Source: QHXW01 sp963768075
GTDB lineage: Bacteria; Acidobacteriota; Terriglobia; Bryobacterales; Bryobacteraceae
Assembly (NCBI GenBank): GCA_963768075.1
Contig: CAVYHD010000022.1
Coordinates: 124,001-188,000, forward strand
DNA: 64,000 nucleotides
Direction of reading: 5' to 3'
Position 1 is the first letter of the stretch, and each line of letters starts with the position of its first letter. Position numbers and translations under genes: made by a program. Positions 45,706 to 57,135 of the stretch are shown here, one piece after another. Under the pieces are notes generated by a model that worked only from the letters and a program-made list of their open reading frames with translations, was not told the DNA's origin and made no database searches.

Positions 45706-45782
45706 TGGTGGGCCTGGGTAGAGTTGAACTACCGACCTCACCCTTATCAGGGGTGCGCTCTAGCCACCTGAGCTACAGGCCC
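45706..45782 (-). tRNA. tRNA-Ile (GAT)
   Basis: The minus strand reads GGGCCTGTAGCTCAGGTGGC and closes with CCA. The anticodon loop CTGATAA gives GAT. Acceptor, D, anticodon and T arms all pair. It lies between the tRNA-Ala and the 23S gene, 22 bases from the Ala tRNA. Confidence 0.97.
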
Positions 45783-45804
45783 GGTTCGAACCTACAACAA
45801 CACC

Positions 45805-45880
45805 TGGTGGAGCTGGTCGGGATCGAACCGGCGACCTCCTGAATGCAAATCAGGCGCTCTCCCAGCTGAGCTACAGCCCC
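45805..45880 (-). tRNA. tRNA-Ala (TGC)
   Basis: The minus strand begins GGGGCTGTAGCTCAGCTGGG and ends with CCA. Anticodon loop TTTGCAT gives TGC. All arms pair. It is the first tRNA after the 16S gene, the reverse of the more common Ile-then-Ala order. Confidence 0.97.
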
Positions 45881-45901
45881 CGAAAAATTATCCGAGGCCG
45901 A

Positions 45902-45911
45902 TTGGACGCAA
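45902..45911. repeat. 3' arm of the pre-16S processing stem
   Basis: TTGGACGCAA pairs exactly with TTGCGTCCAA at 47617-47626, on the far side of the 16S gene. Other complementary blocks are not obvious. Confidence 0.5.
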
Positions 45912-46056
45912 GGACCACGAAGACCAGCCTCGCAGCCGCTTACTAGAACTCGCGAACTCCTACAGAGATCCGGACGGGATCCGCCATCTTGCGACGGCGG
46001 TTGGAGTGGAACGGCTGTCAGCGTGTACTTTGTCGCTGACTCCACCCACGTTCTCT

Positions 46057-47566
<1,510 letters not shown>

Positions 47567-47616
47567 GTGAGAATAATCGTCCGGTTTTACTCAGAGTTCT
47601 GACGAAGTTCCAATAT

Positions 47617-47626
47617 TTGCGTCCAA
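47617..47626. repeat. 5' arm of the pre-16S processing stem
   Basis: TTGCGTCCAA pairs with 45902-45911. Located 51 bases upstream of the 16S start on the transcribed strand. Confidence 0.5.
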
Positions 47627-47631
47627 CCAGA

Positions 47632-47643
47632 TTTTCAAAGATC
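47632..47643 (-). promoter_or_regulatory. boxA-like site in the 16S leader
   Basis: On the minus strand GATCTTTGAAAA, close to the known boxA core, about 66 bases before the 16S gene; matches the copy in the spacer at 45615. Confidence 0.6.
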
Positions 47644-47849
47644 TGTGCAGAAACCAACAGACATCTTGCGATGCCCGCAGCTCTACAGGCCTCGAAACTT
47701 GTTTTGCCGGCGGCTTCACACGCTAACGCGGGCACACAACCGGCACAAAAATGATAAATTCTTGAAAGAACTACCAGGAAGGCCGTATTCCGCCCAACGC
47801 GATGGCTCGCGCCAGGTTTTGTTACCTTTCCTTACAAGGATCTCTTTGG

Positions 47850-47879
47850 ACTATACCACTACCCGCCGCGTCTGGGCAA
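47850..47879 (-). promoter_or_regulatory. Probable rRNA operon promoter
   Basis: On the minus strand TTGCCC (47874-47879) and TATAGT (47850-47855) stand 18 bases apart, about 280 bases before the 16S start. The sequence between this promoter and the boxA-like site is leader. Other starts cannot be excluded. Confidence 0.55.
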
Positions 47880-48158
47880 CCCCCGGCCCACTCCCTATTC
47901 CTGCGAGACCCTAAATTTTGGCGGCACTGAGCAGAATAGCAAAAGAGACGCCCGAGTGCAACCTCCTCTTAACATTTTCTTGGGATCGCGGATTTACCTA
48001 TTATTTTCTGTTAGATACAAGGAACAACGCCGGGCGGCAAAGCTCTGCGTCCAGCTTCGCGCCTTCACTTCCGGGCGGCCCTCAAACAAAAGTGCCTATT
48101 TTCGTGACCGCCTTTTTGGCCGGGCCGTTCCTGCTAGGATGATGGTTTGCCCGCCCGG
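47880..48158. other. Gap between the rRNA promoter and the thioesterase
   Basis: About 280 bases with AT-rich patches (47910-47930 and 47970-48020) that could be an UP element region. No gene, tRNA or clear hairpin was seen. Confidence 0.4.
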
Positions 48159-48521
48159 ATGGATTTCAACCAGTACGTTGGCATACGCGTGGTGCGCCAG
48201 CACAGGGACGGCATGACCATCGAGTGCCGCTTGCGCGACGAGCTTTACAACATGGCTGGCGTGCTGCACGGCGGCGTCACAGCGACACTGGCGGATGTGG
48301 CGGCCGGCATGGCGATCCTGCATCGGGGCCATACGGCCACTACCGTAGAACTGAAGATCAATTATCTACGCCCGGTAACCGGGCGCAAAGTGACGGCGCG
48401 CTCGCATCTGCTGCGCATTGGAAAGACGCTCATCACCGCGCAGGTGGACGTGTACGATGATCACAAGAATCACGCGGCGGTGGCGCTGGTGACGTACATG
48501 CTGCTGGACGGCGCGCGCTGA
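48159..48521 (+). CDS. PaaI-family hotdog thioesterase
   Basis: A 120-residue protein from the ATG at 48159. The hotdog active-site motif is intact: NMAGVLHGGVTATLADVAAG, with the conserved Gly-Gly and Asp near residues 38-48. A second strand set (VELKINYLRPVTGRKVTARS, then GKTLITAQVDVYDDHK) is typical of the PaaI/4HBT group. Such enzymes hydrolyse acyl-CoA, often phenylacetyl- or aryl-CoA; the substrate is not certain. Divergent from the rRNA operon. Confidence 0.88.
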   Translation: MDFNQYVGIRVVRQHRDGMTIECRLRDELYNMAGVLHGGVTATLADVAAGMAILHRGHTATTVELKINYLRPVTGRKVTARSHLLRIGKTLITAQVDVYDDHKNHAAVALVTYMLLDGAR

Positions 48522-48566
48522 AGCAGAAAAAGCCGCAGGTCCCCGGACACTGCGCGTGGCCCTGCG

Positions 48567-49812
48567 CTACACAAGGCCGCGAAATTTTCGACGGTCGACG
48601 GTGTATCCGGGGAAGACGTCGCGGAGGTCCGGATTGCCGAGGTGCTTCTCGACCAATTCACTGAGCACGTCGCGGAAATCGGTGGTGAGGGCGAGATCGC
48701 GGCCTTCGTAGAGCTGGTGATCTTCCATGCCGGGCCAGTCGCCGTAGACTTTGCCGCCGCGGACATCGCCGCCCATCACGAACATCACGTTGGCGTGGCC
48801 GTGATCGGTGCCGCGATTGCCGTTTTCTTTCGCGGTGCGGCCGAACTCGGACATGGTCACAACCACGACATCCTCCATGCGATCGCCCAGATCCTGCCAG
48901 AACGCGGCGAGGCTGCCACCGAACTCGCCGAGGCGCTGCGCGAGCTGCCTTGCGAGGCTTCGGGCCAACCTCGTTCACGTGATGATCCCAGCCGCCGATG
49001 TCGGCGAAGGCGACTTCAACGCCTACGTCGGCTTTGATGAGCTGCGCGATCTGCCGCATGCTGTCGCCGAAACGCGCCGCCGGGATACTCGGCTGGCGGG
49101 CTGGTAGGGCGTCTTCTCAATCGATTGCAGCAGCGCGACGGCTTCGAACGTCTCGCGGCCGGTGCCGTTGAGGACCTTATCGGTCGAGCCGGCGTACATC
49201 GCCTCAAATACTTTCGATGCGGCGTCGTCGCGCACTTGAAAGTTGTTCAGGTTCTCGACGGCGATGGCGTTGTTGCGGCCGCGCATGGCGCGCGGCAGCA
49301 CCGGCCCCAGGCTGACGGCGCGAACCGGCGAGAGCTTGGCCTTTCGGCGGGCGCGCAGCGCGCGGTTCAGCCAGCCGTCGGCGGTGGCCTTTCAGGCCGG
49401 GCGTGCCCGATTCCATGTAATCCTGCGCATCGAAATGCGAACGCGTGGGATCGGGCGAGCCGGCGGCGTGCACGATGGCAAGGTGCTGCTGCCGCTAGAG
49501 CGGCTTCAACGGCGCGAGCGACGGATGCAGGCCGAAGAAGCCATCGAGATCGACCGCCGAATTCCGCGGATCGGCACTAGAAGGGCGGGGAATCGCGATA
49601 GTGGGGCGAGGTCGTAGTAGCGCCGCTCGCCATGCGGAACGACGATGTTCAGTCCATCGGCCGCGCCGCGCTGGAAGATCGCGACGAGCATTTTCTTGCG
49701 GGCGCCGGGCGCGTTGGACGCATAGAGGCGCGCGTTCAAGCCAGAGCGGCGCGGAGCCGACGCCGGCCATCGCCAAACCTGCATTTCGCAAAAAGATTCT
49801 GCGCGTTGGCAT
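48567..49812 (-). pseudogene. DUF1501 protein, several frame breaks
   Basis: Pieces of one DUF1501 protein in order over all three frames: a Tat-type start (MPTRRIFLRNAGLAMAG), KKMLVAIFQRGAADGLNIVV with the family 'GGADGL' type motif, DGFFGLHPSLAPLKPL, IVHAAGSPDPTRSHFDAQDY, NNAIAVENLNNFQVRDDA, FADIGGWDHHVNEVG, and VVVVTMSEFGRTAKENGNRG then TDHGHANVMFVMGG. At least five breaks. The residues are strongly conserved, so the gene is probably intact in the organism. The family is related to sulfatase/alkaline-phosphatase-like exported proteins and always pairs with DUF1800. Confidence 0.87.
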
Positions 49813-49816
49813 AAGG

Positions 49817-51671
49817 TCACCTTCGCTGAAAATCGGGCGAGCCCAGCATCAGGCCCGCAATGACGAGCGGTTTGGGCGTGGAATCGGGCTTCGCCCGGCG
49901 CTTCCCCTCGTTGTTCTGGGGGTCGGCCTGGGCGGCGAGGCCCGCCTGGATGGCGGCGCGCGCCTCTCGGAAAGACCGGTCAGCATCAGGGCAGTTGCGA
50001 TGCGATCCGGTATCGGGCGCATCCCCGAAGCGCGCGGGGTCCACCTTGACGCCCGGGATCGGTTGCCGGCGAGCGCGATCGCGAAATTCATGCGCGCCAG
50101 CAGACGACGCGGAATTCATCCAGTCCTGGCCGGCATTGGTGTATCCGGTGGGCTCCTGCTTGCGGTAAAGCGGCTCGCCGAGCTGAGCGAGCTGGTGGCT
50201 CAGCGCGAAGCTGAAGTCCACATCGGCCCCCAACGCGCGCACGGCGCTCGCCACCATTTCGAGCGGCGATTTCATCTTCACGCGATAGGCGCCCTGCGAC
50301 CAGAACTCCGGCGAGGCGATCATGGTCTGCATGACTGCGCGGAGATCGCCGTCGGTTTTGACGAAACGTCCGCGCCATCGGGCGACCAGCGCTGGCGGCG
50401 GATCGTCGGCCACAAACCGCATGGCAAGCTTTTCGCGAGATGAAGCGCGCGGTCGAGGGATGGTGGGCCAGAATATCCAGCACTTTCAGGCCGTCCTCGA
50501 TGCCGCCGCCCGCCGGAATCTTGACGCCCAGCACGATTTTCGGCCGTTATCGTGCAGACGCTCGCGGAAGACGAAACGTGGCGCCCTCGCGCGGCGCCTT
50601 GATGGTCCAGCCGGTGAAGCAGCGCGCGACTTCGGTGACATCCTGCTGCGTGTAGCCGCCATCGACGCCGAGCGTGTGCAGCTCCATCAGCTCGCGCCCA
50701 TAGTTTTCGTTCAGGCCCCGGCGTGGCTTGGCCGCCGCGCCGCGACGCTGCTGCGCAGTCCCGCGGCCCGGGGATCGACCGACTGCCAGTTATCCAGATA
50801 AAAGAGCATGGCGGGACTTTGCGGCGGTCGCGAGCAGCAGGTCCTCGAACTTTCCGAGCACATGCGGGCGGATCACGTCGCGCTCGTAGGAGCCGACCAG
50901 ATAACGGTCGGCGCCCTTGTCGAGGAAGACGTTGAAGTGGTTGTACCAGAAATCGGTCAGGACTTCTTCGAGCTGGCGATTGCTGTAGATGGCGCGTAAC
51001 AGCTTGGCTTCCATCAGGTCCTGCGTGATGACGAATTGGGGACCGCCGGATTTCTGGATGCGGCGGCGCAGATCCGGGGGCGCGACGCTGAACAGACCGA
51101 TGCGCGCGCCTTGCGGCATAGCCTCGAGAACTTCATCCTTCTGCTCATCGAGGAGGCCGTCGAAGACTTTGAGCTTTTCGGCGGGGGCGCCGCGATGCAG
51201 GATGCGCTGCTGCTCTTCGGTGAGGCCGACGTTTTCGAGCGTGGGCTTCTCATCGCTCTGCTTTCCCTGCTGGCTCTTGATGCGCCGCACGGCGTTATCG
51301 ATCATGGCGAGCGTTTCGGGATCCTTAGGAAAGGGGACGGTGCCATCCACCATGGATTTGATCAACTGGGGTGGAGGATAGCGCCACGCAAGCTCCAGCG
51401 GCGTCATGCGCAAGGTGTCGAGCGGCGCCAGCTTATTCGCGAGCACGGGATTCTCGGGGATGCGGTCGGGGTGAAGCTGGAGATCGATCCACTTCTTCAG
51501 ACCCATCCGCTTCACTTGCTCGAAGTCGCCCGGCTGCGGACCGAACGTCAGGCGGTTTAGCGCATGCGCGATTTTATGATCGGCGGCAAGCGGAACGGAG
51601 AATTGGGAGGTTGGCTTGGCGGAGGCTAGCGAAAGAACCAAAGCAAGCGCAAAAAGAGACTGTCGCCGCAT
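49817..51671 (-). pseudogene. DUF1800 protein, several frame breaks
   Basis: The first 290 residues are in one frame (50790-51671): a signal peptide, AHALNRLTFGPQPGDFEQVK, then LDLQLHPDRIPEN-like text, FWYNHFNVFLDKGADRYLVG and SYERDVIRPHVLGKFEDLLL. The remaining parts lie in other frames: NYGRELMELHTLGVDGGYTQ, DVTEVARCFTGWT, FVADDPPPALVARW, MIASPEFWSQGAYRVKMKSP and a final LVIAGLMLGSPDFQRR. At least four breaks. DUF1800 proteins are exported, of unknown function, and run together with DUF1501, here in the usual order. Confidence 0.87.
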
Positions 51672-51807
51672 AACACTATCTTATTAAACGCGCCGCACGC
51701 GGCGAAGTTGCGGTTCGCCTATAGATGCCGACTATGAATACTTACAAAAGTTAATGTTCGAGAATGCGAATGGACGCGAATAAGAAAGGCAAGATCGATC
51801 ATGATCA
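51672..51807. other. Gap upstream of the DUF1800 gene
   Basis: 136 bases, AT-rich for this window around 51735-51810, probably holding the promoter of the DUF1800-DUF1501 pair. No gene seen. Confidence 0.35.
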
Positions 51808-52771
51808 TTAGCTTCTGAGCCGGAGGAAGAACCAGACCATGCCGACGATCAAAAGCGCGCAGGCGGAAACTTGAGCGGGGCGAAGAGCGGAGATCGAGCG
51901 GCTGATGCGGGAGAAAATCAGGGCGAACATGGCGATCAGAGCCATTTGGCCACGCGGCGCCGAGCAGCACATATCCCGGCGCATATCCGGTGCTTTGGAG
52001 GAACAACAGAAAGTACAAGCCGTGAAATGTACCCAGCAGACCGGCAATGGCCAGCGTCCGCCGGCGCGCGGCAGAAGGAGAATTTCGACCGCGAGGTACG
52101 CGAGCGTCAGCGCAGGCCGCGGCTTCAACGAATCTCGAAGCGCGGGCTGCCAGCGCGTATGCGCCACGACGAGCGCGGATACGATCTGCCCGGCCAGGAA
52201 CATGGCGCTGATGGCCGCAAGCTCGCGGCGATTGCGCGCGGCGAGCACCAGGCTGGCGAGGAACAGGATTTGCACGACCCCGCCAACCGCGCGCAAGATC
52301 CCGGCGCCGCATTCTGTAATGGCGGTTTCGACGGGAGTGGGCGGCCGGAACCGCAACGTGGCTTTCGAGAAAGGAAAAATCGAACAACGCCTGATCGCGA
52401 CGGCCGCCGTTTACGCGCGAAGCAGGTGCACATGATTGGGAACGGTGACGGCGTGAAAGGTGCAATCGACGTCGAGCCTGTCGACGGCCTCGGGAAACAC
52501 ATAATCGGCCGTGCAGAAGTAAATGCCCTGTCCCGGATCGCGCGGTGCAGTCTTTCTTAATGAGCCTGGCGTCGGCGCCGGCGCTCGAGAAACGAATATG
52601 GTCGAGAAGGGTCGCTCCGAGCCGGCACGTGCGACATCTCGTAGAGCGGCATGCGGAGCTCGTAGTGCGCGCCGCGGCCATCGATCGTGAGATCGCCCGT
52701 GCTCATACTCATCACATGGGCGAAGAGCGGGGAGCGCGAGCAGGAAGGGCGCCGAACGCGCGCCTACTCAC
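51808..52771 (-). pseudogene. HupE/UreJ-like membrane protein, frame breaks
   Basis: A GTG at 52771 starts a signal peptide that, after correcting one base, reads FLLALPALFAHVMSM. An extracytoplasmic part follows in pieces: STGDLTIDGRGAHYELRMPL, DHIRFSSAGADARLIKKDC, IYFCTADYVFPEAVDRLDVD and TVPNHVHLLRA. The membrane part (51808-52356) has AISAMFLAGQIVSALVVAHT and, one frame over, LLGTFHGLYFLLFLQSTG, as in HupE/UreJ-type proteins. At least three breaks. Such proteins are linked to nickel or other metal transport, but that role is not shown for forms with this N-terminal domain. Confidence 0.6.
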
Positions 52772-52810
52772 GAGTCACACCGGAATGTAATTCGCGCAGC
52801 TGCGCCGCCT

Positions 52811-53813
52811 TTACCAGCCGCCGATACAGGATGCGGAGAGCGCCAGCGCCGGAACGGAGAGAAACGTACCCGCAACGCCGCCGATCTCGCCGCCGGCAAA
52901 AACGCCGAACATCACCATGAACGGGTGCAGCTCCATGCCATCGCTCATCAGGCGGGGGGACAGCAAGTAATCCTGGAACAGCCGATAAAAGCCGAGAAAC
53001 ACGAGAATCCAGATCCAGTGCGGGTAGCCGCTAAAGCCGGCTACGACGATCACATCACCGCCGCCGTGAACGGCCCACCATGGGGATGAATTCCAGCAGG
53101 CCGGCGATGGCGGCCAGCAGAGCGATAGGGGACGTGGGTGACGGAGAAATAGAAGCTGAAGAAGGCCAGGGTGAACAAGCTCAGCACCGTCAGCGCGCGC
53201 ATGTACTGCGCCAGCAGAACATTGATGTCGCGGGCGATATCCTCGCCAAAGCGCCGGCGCGAACCTTCATCGACGAGGCCAAGCAGCGTCTCGCACATCG
53301 TGCCGGCGTCCTTTAAGAAGAAGAAACTCAGGATGGGCACGATGACGATAAGACGAGATCGCCGGCGACGGACAGCGCTTTCAGGCCGGCACGAGGCAGG
53401 AACGCCGCTATATCGCCGCGTGCTGGCGGATCTGCGATTGGAGATAAGCGATGGGCGCCCAAGAAAGGCTGTGTCCGGCCGATGGGCGGTCCGGCGGGGG
53501 TCCGGCCAGATTGACTGGAACGGGTGGACAAGGTCTTGGCTTCTTCACGAAGCGCGTTGCCGAATCCCACGGCGCCGAAAACCAAGGCGCCGATCACAAT
53601 CAGGTATGCGATAATGAGCGCCAGCGTGCGCGTATGGCTGCCGGGCAGAATGCGATCGAGCAGGTCGACGAGCGGCGAAAACAGATACGCCAAGCAGTAG
53701 GGCGACGATAAACACAAACAGCGTCTTGCGGATGAGATAGATCACCGCGAGCAGGAGCAGGATCACATCGCCGTCCAGACATAGCTTGCCGCGCGCCGGT
53801 CGATGCCGAGCAT
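52811..53813 (-). pseudogene. AI-2E family transporter, frame breaks
   Basis: Parts of one PerM/AI-2E-type permease in several frames: VIYLIRKTLFVFIVALLL, LAYLFSPLVDLLDRILPG, then TLALIIAYLIVIGALVFGAV, PILSFFFLKDAGTMCETLLG, LTVLSLFTLAFFSFYFSVTH, and HWIWILVFLGFYRLFQDYLL with the family end SPRLMSDGMELHPFMVMFGV. At least four breaks. Family members move autoinducer-2 or act as ion or solute carriers; the specific cargo is not readable. An ATG at 53813 is the start (MLGIDRRAASY). Confidence 0.82.
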
Positions 53814-53827
53814 GCCCCATCATAAGG

Positions 53828-53848
53828 AAGGCAAAAGGCAAAAGGCAA
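53828..53848. repeat. Tandem 7-bp repeat, three copies
   Basis: AAGGCAA three times in the short gap between the AI-2E transporter gene and cutC. Confidence 0.85.
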
Positions 53849-53868
53849 AAAGGGGAAGGCAAAGATGG

Positions 53869-54531
53869 TTAGCCAGCCAGGAGCTGGGCTAACTGGCGGA
53901 CTTGGGCGGGGTCGACGGGTTCGTGGATTTGGGCGTTGCGGCGGGCGGCGCGGCCTACGTGAAACTCGCGGATGGCGGTGGTGTGGAGGAGTAGGCGGAT
54001 GGTCTGCTGATCCAATCCGCCGCCTACCAGGATCCGGAGTTGGGGCGCGGCGAGATGCGCGAGCTGGGCAAGATCAGCGCCGGCGCCGCTGGTCAGGATG
54101 CGATCGAACTGGGGCAAGGTTTTTAAGGCGGTGATGGCGCTCGCCGGGTCAGATAATTCTTCGAATGCGCGGTGAAAGGTCGCTTTGACGCCGGGGGCGT
54201 GGCGAAGAATACGTTCCATGAGAAGCAGATTCAGTGTGCGGTTTTGGAGAAAGCCGAGAACCAAGCCGTCTACTCCCAAGGCGGCAAATTCGCCCGCGGC
54301 GCGGCAGAGGTCCTCAATCTCCGGTTCCCCCGATGCCGCGTAGCCCGCATTTTCGCGCAGCATGACGCGCACTGGAATCGAAACGGCGGCGACGATTTCG
54401 CGCACCAGCGACAGCGGGGGCGTGAGTCCGCCGGCTTCGAGCGATCGAACGATTTCGAGCCGTCCGGCACCACCGCGCTCGGCGGCGCGGGCGTCTTCAA
54501 CGGAGCAGGCGATCACTTCAAGCAGGCGCAT
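53869..54531 (-). CDS. cutC: CutC family protein
   Basis: A 220-residue protein from the ATG at 54531, which sits inside the end of the CBS-protein gene (14-base overlap). It has the CutC TIM-barrel pattern: EVIACSVEDARAAERGGAGRLE, then LTPPLSLVREIVAAVSIPVRVM, LGVDGLVLGFLQN, KATFHRAFEELSDP, RILTSGAGADLAQL and REFHVGRAARRNAQI. Early work tied CutC to copper homeostasis, but its role is not firmly shown. The frame is unbroken, in contrast to the genes on both sides. Confidence 0.87.
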   Translation of the reverse strand: MRLLEVIACSVEDARAAERGGAGRLEIVRSLEAGGLTPPLSLVREIVAAVSIPVRVMLRENAGYAASGEPEIEDLCRAAGEFAALGVDGLVLGFLQNRTLNLLLMERILRHAPGVKATFHRAFEELSDPASAITALKTLPQFDRILTSGAGADLAQLAHLAAPQLRILVGGGLDQQTIRLLLHTTAIREFHVGRAARRNAQIHEPVDPAQVRQLAQLLAG

Positions 54532-55877
54532 GCAATCCGGCTGCGCTACCGTCGACCTTCTCGACGCGCACCTTGGCAATGCGGTTGCGCTCCATCTCAA
54601 GCACGGTGTAACGCCGGCCATCGTACCCGACGCTCTGCCCGACGGTGGGAATGTTGCCGAGCCGCATCAATAGGAAGCCGGCGAGGGTTTCAAATCCATC
54701 GTCGCCGGGCAATGCGATGCCGTACTGCGTCTCGAGGTCCCGGATTTTGGTCGTGCCCTCGAGTTCCAGCTCTTCCCCTTCCGCGGGCGCCGGCGCGCTT
54801 TTCACGTCGAACTCGTCGGTGATCTCGCCCACGATCTGCTCGAGCACGTCCTCGACCGTGACCAGGCCCACGATGGTTCCGAATTCATCCACGACCATCG
54901 CCATGTGGGAACGGCCCTGTTGGAATTCGGCAAGCATCTGCGAAACCGGTTTGGTTTCCGGCACGACCAGCGGCTTGCGCATGAGCCGCCGCACACGGAA
55001 CGCGCGCGGGGGACGGCCCAGACGAATGGCGGCGCGCCGCTCCTCCCAGACCGGGAGCAGGTCCTTGAAGAACAGGACGCCGATGATATGTTCGGGCTGT
55101 TTCTCATAGACGGGCAGGCGCGAATGCTGGCGCTCGACCATGGCCGCGAGCACCTGATCGAGCGTGGCATCAGCCGGAATGGAGACAACATCATGGCGGG
55201 GAACCATGATTTCGCGCACCGAAATATCTTCCAGATCGAGCACGCGATGGATCATATCTTCCTGCATTTCCGGCAGGTGGCCGAGGCAGCGGCTGGAACT
55301 GACGATCAGTTTCAGCTCCTCGGCCGAGTGGCCGCCGCCGCGATGGCCCGCGCCAGCGCCGAGAGCGCGCGGTGAACGCGGCACCGATTTTTCGATGATC
55401 CACAACGAACGGCTCCGAGACGCGGTAGAAGAGCAACAGCGCCGGCGCCACAATGACGGCCAGCCGGTCGGCGCGCTCGATGGCGAGATTTTTGGGTCCC
55501 ACTTCGCCAATGACGACGTGGCAATAAGTCATCACCAGAAAGGCGAGGGCAAAGGTCGCAGAGTGTAAAACTTTGGCCGCGAATGGCGTGACGACCGGAT
55601 GGAACACCGCCACGATGAGCGAGTAGAGCGTATCCTGGCCGACCCAGCCCAAGCCGAGGCTGGCGAGCGTCACGCCGATCTGCGTGACCGAGAGCAGCCG
55701 CTCGGGGTTGGACAGCAGATTCAAAGCTGCTTGTGCGCCGGCGTGGCCTTCCTCGGCGAGCTGCTTGAGCCGGGATTCGCGCACCGAAACCAGAGCTACT
55801 TCCGCGGCGGCAAAGAACGCATTCACCGCGAGGATCAGCAACAGCAGAAGAATGCGAAATCCGTAGTGCTCGTTCAT
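54518..55877 (-). pseudogene. CBS-domain hemolysin-like protein (TlyC/CorC), one frame break
   Basis: The N-terminal part (55191-55877) has the DUF21/CNNM membrane domain: ILLLLLILAVNAFFAAAEVA, GQDTLYSLIVAVFHPVVTPF and TYCHVVIGEVGPKNLAIE. The C-terminal part (54518 to about 55400) has the two CBS domains (DISVREIMVPRHDVVSIPAD, VVDEFGTIVGLVTVEDVLEQ) and the terminal CorC_HlyC domain (ETLAGFLLMRLGNIPTVGQS). The two frames meet near 55400, in EPFVV-IIEKS, where one base is off. It is thought to work in magnesium or other ion export, or membrane stress; the specific role is not settled. Confidence 0.85.
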
Positions 55878-56016
55878 CAGGCCATGCAGATTCGCACGCG
55901 AACACGAATCAGCTTCTCAAATATATCAATAGGGCGGTGCGGGTCCGGAGGCTGGGTAAGTCAAGAGGCCGCAGTTTCCGCGGGGAGCAAGGAAGACCGG
56001 GCCTCGAGAGAAGCTG

Positions 56017-56805
56017 TTAGTCGGCGCTCGGACGGTTGCGGCGGCGCAACAAGACGCACACACCGAGCAGGGCTGTGCCCAAGAGCACCATAGAACCTGG
56101 CTCAGGGACAACACGCGAGTCTAAGGGGATCGGAGCCGGGTCCGCCGGGTTACCGAAAAAGGCGAAGTGGGACCCATAGGGATCGTCGGTTCCACCGGCA
56201 CTGGTTTGCGAATAATAAGTATTCCCGCTGCTGCTCCCGTTATCGTTGTTAGCTACCAGACCGAACGCCGTACCTGGAGTGAACGAGAATGTACCGGTTT
56301 CGCTTCCGGCGCTATTGAGCCACGTGACATCGCTGGGATCACTCAACGGATACCAGCCCACCAAGTCAGTGTCTCCTGCAATTTTGAAATAGACCGTGGC
56401 GGTCACCTCTCCGGTGACTGAAAAAGAAACGTCGTTAACAGAACCGCCTGAGGACGTGGCCAAGTAATCGGCACTGGTGTCCAGACCCGACCCGCACGAG
56501 CCGCCGCCGTAGACGCAATAGCCTATGTTGTATTGTGGGCCGTCCCAGGACGAGTCATTCCAGAACGGATCGCCGCTGGTGCCGAGAGCCGGCTCGGAAG
56601 ACCAAACACCACCATCCGACTGGTTCAACGTGAGGCCCGAACCACTAAGGGAAAATACCAAGTCGTTATAATCGTAATCCCCGTTAACGAGATCCTCGAA
56701 GCCACCGTAGTACGTTACACTGTCAGCCCACGTGGGCACGGCCAGTAACAGGGAAGCTCCCAACAACAGCCCCCAGTTTCCGACCTTTCTCCCTGTGATT
56801 ACCAT
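56017..56805 (-). CDS. PEP-CTERM sorting domain protein
   Basis: A 262-residue protein with a signal peptide (NWGLLLGASLLLAVPTWA) and a C-terminal PEP-CTERM tail: VPEPGSMVLLGTALLGVCVL then RRRNRPS. The body is Ser/Gly/Asp-rich with a DUF4114-like start (YYGGFEDLVNGDYDYNDLVF, a calcium-type cluster) and VNDVSFSVTGEVTATVYFKI. Family knowledge: exosortase cuts at PEP, linking such proteins to exopolysaccharide production. Exosortase itself is not in this window. AGAAGGG lies before the ATG. Confidence 0.85.
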   Translation of the reverse strand: MVITGRKVGNWGLLLGASLLLAVPTWADSVTYYGGFEDLVNGDYDYNDLVFSLSGSGLTLNQSDGGVWSSEPALGTSGDPFWNDSSWDGPQYNIGYCVYGGGSCGSGLDTSADYLATSSGGSVNDVSFSVTGEVTATVYFKIAGDTDLVGWYPLSDPSDVTWLNSAGSETGTFSFTPGTAFGLVANNDNGSSSGNTYYSQTSAGGTDDPYGSHFAFFGNPADPAPIPLDSRVVPEPGSMVLLGTALLGVCVLLRRRNRPSAD

Positions 56806-57135
56806 TGAAACCCTTCTGGAATCGCCTTAGACCACTCAGTGGCGTGAGTCTTCACCTTCACCGGAATACTCTTCTTCGGGCAGCAGTCCACGGGGAGGTT
56901 GAAGCACGTGATCGTCCAGAACTGTTTCTGACTTGCTTTCTTCAGGTTACAGAGAGTACCTCAAGGCACCGGAAACGCTACTGCCGAACTTTTGGGATAA
57001 AAGGAAACTTCGTTGCCGTGGATCTCTGCCGGCCAGGTGCGGGTTTACACAATTAAACGGGCCGTTTTTGTGTGTGCTTTCGCACCAATAACCGGGTAAT
57101 GCCTATCCGTAAAGACGGTTCGGTACAATTCCTCA
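56806..57135. other. Long divergent gap before the PEP-CTERM protein
   Basis: 330 bases between the PEP-CTERM gene and the acylase gene, transcribed apart. It holds the promoters of both; on the minus strand a long leader of up to 250 bases is possible. No known riboswitch pattern was recognised. Confidence 0.35.

Noticed and set aside
45773..46045. A 90-codon frame over the tRNA genes and the 16S spacer
   Set aside because: It overlaps two complete tRNA genes and the rRNA precursor.
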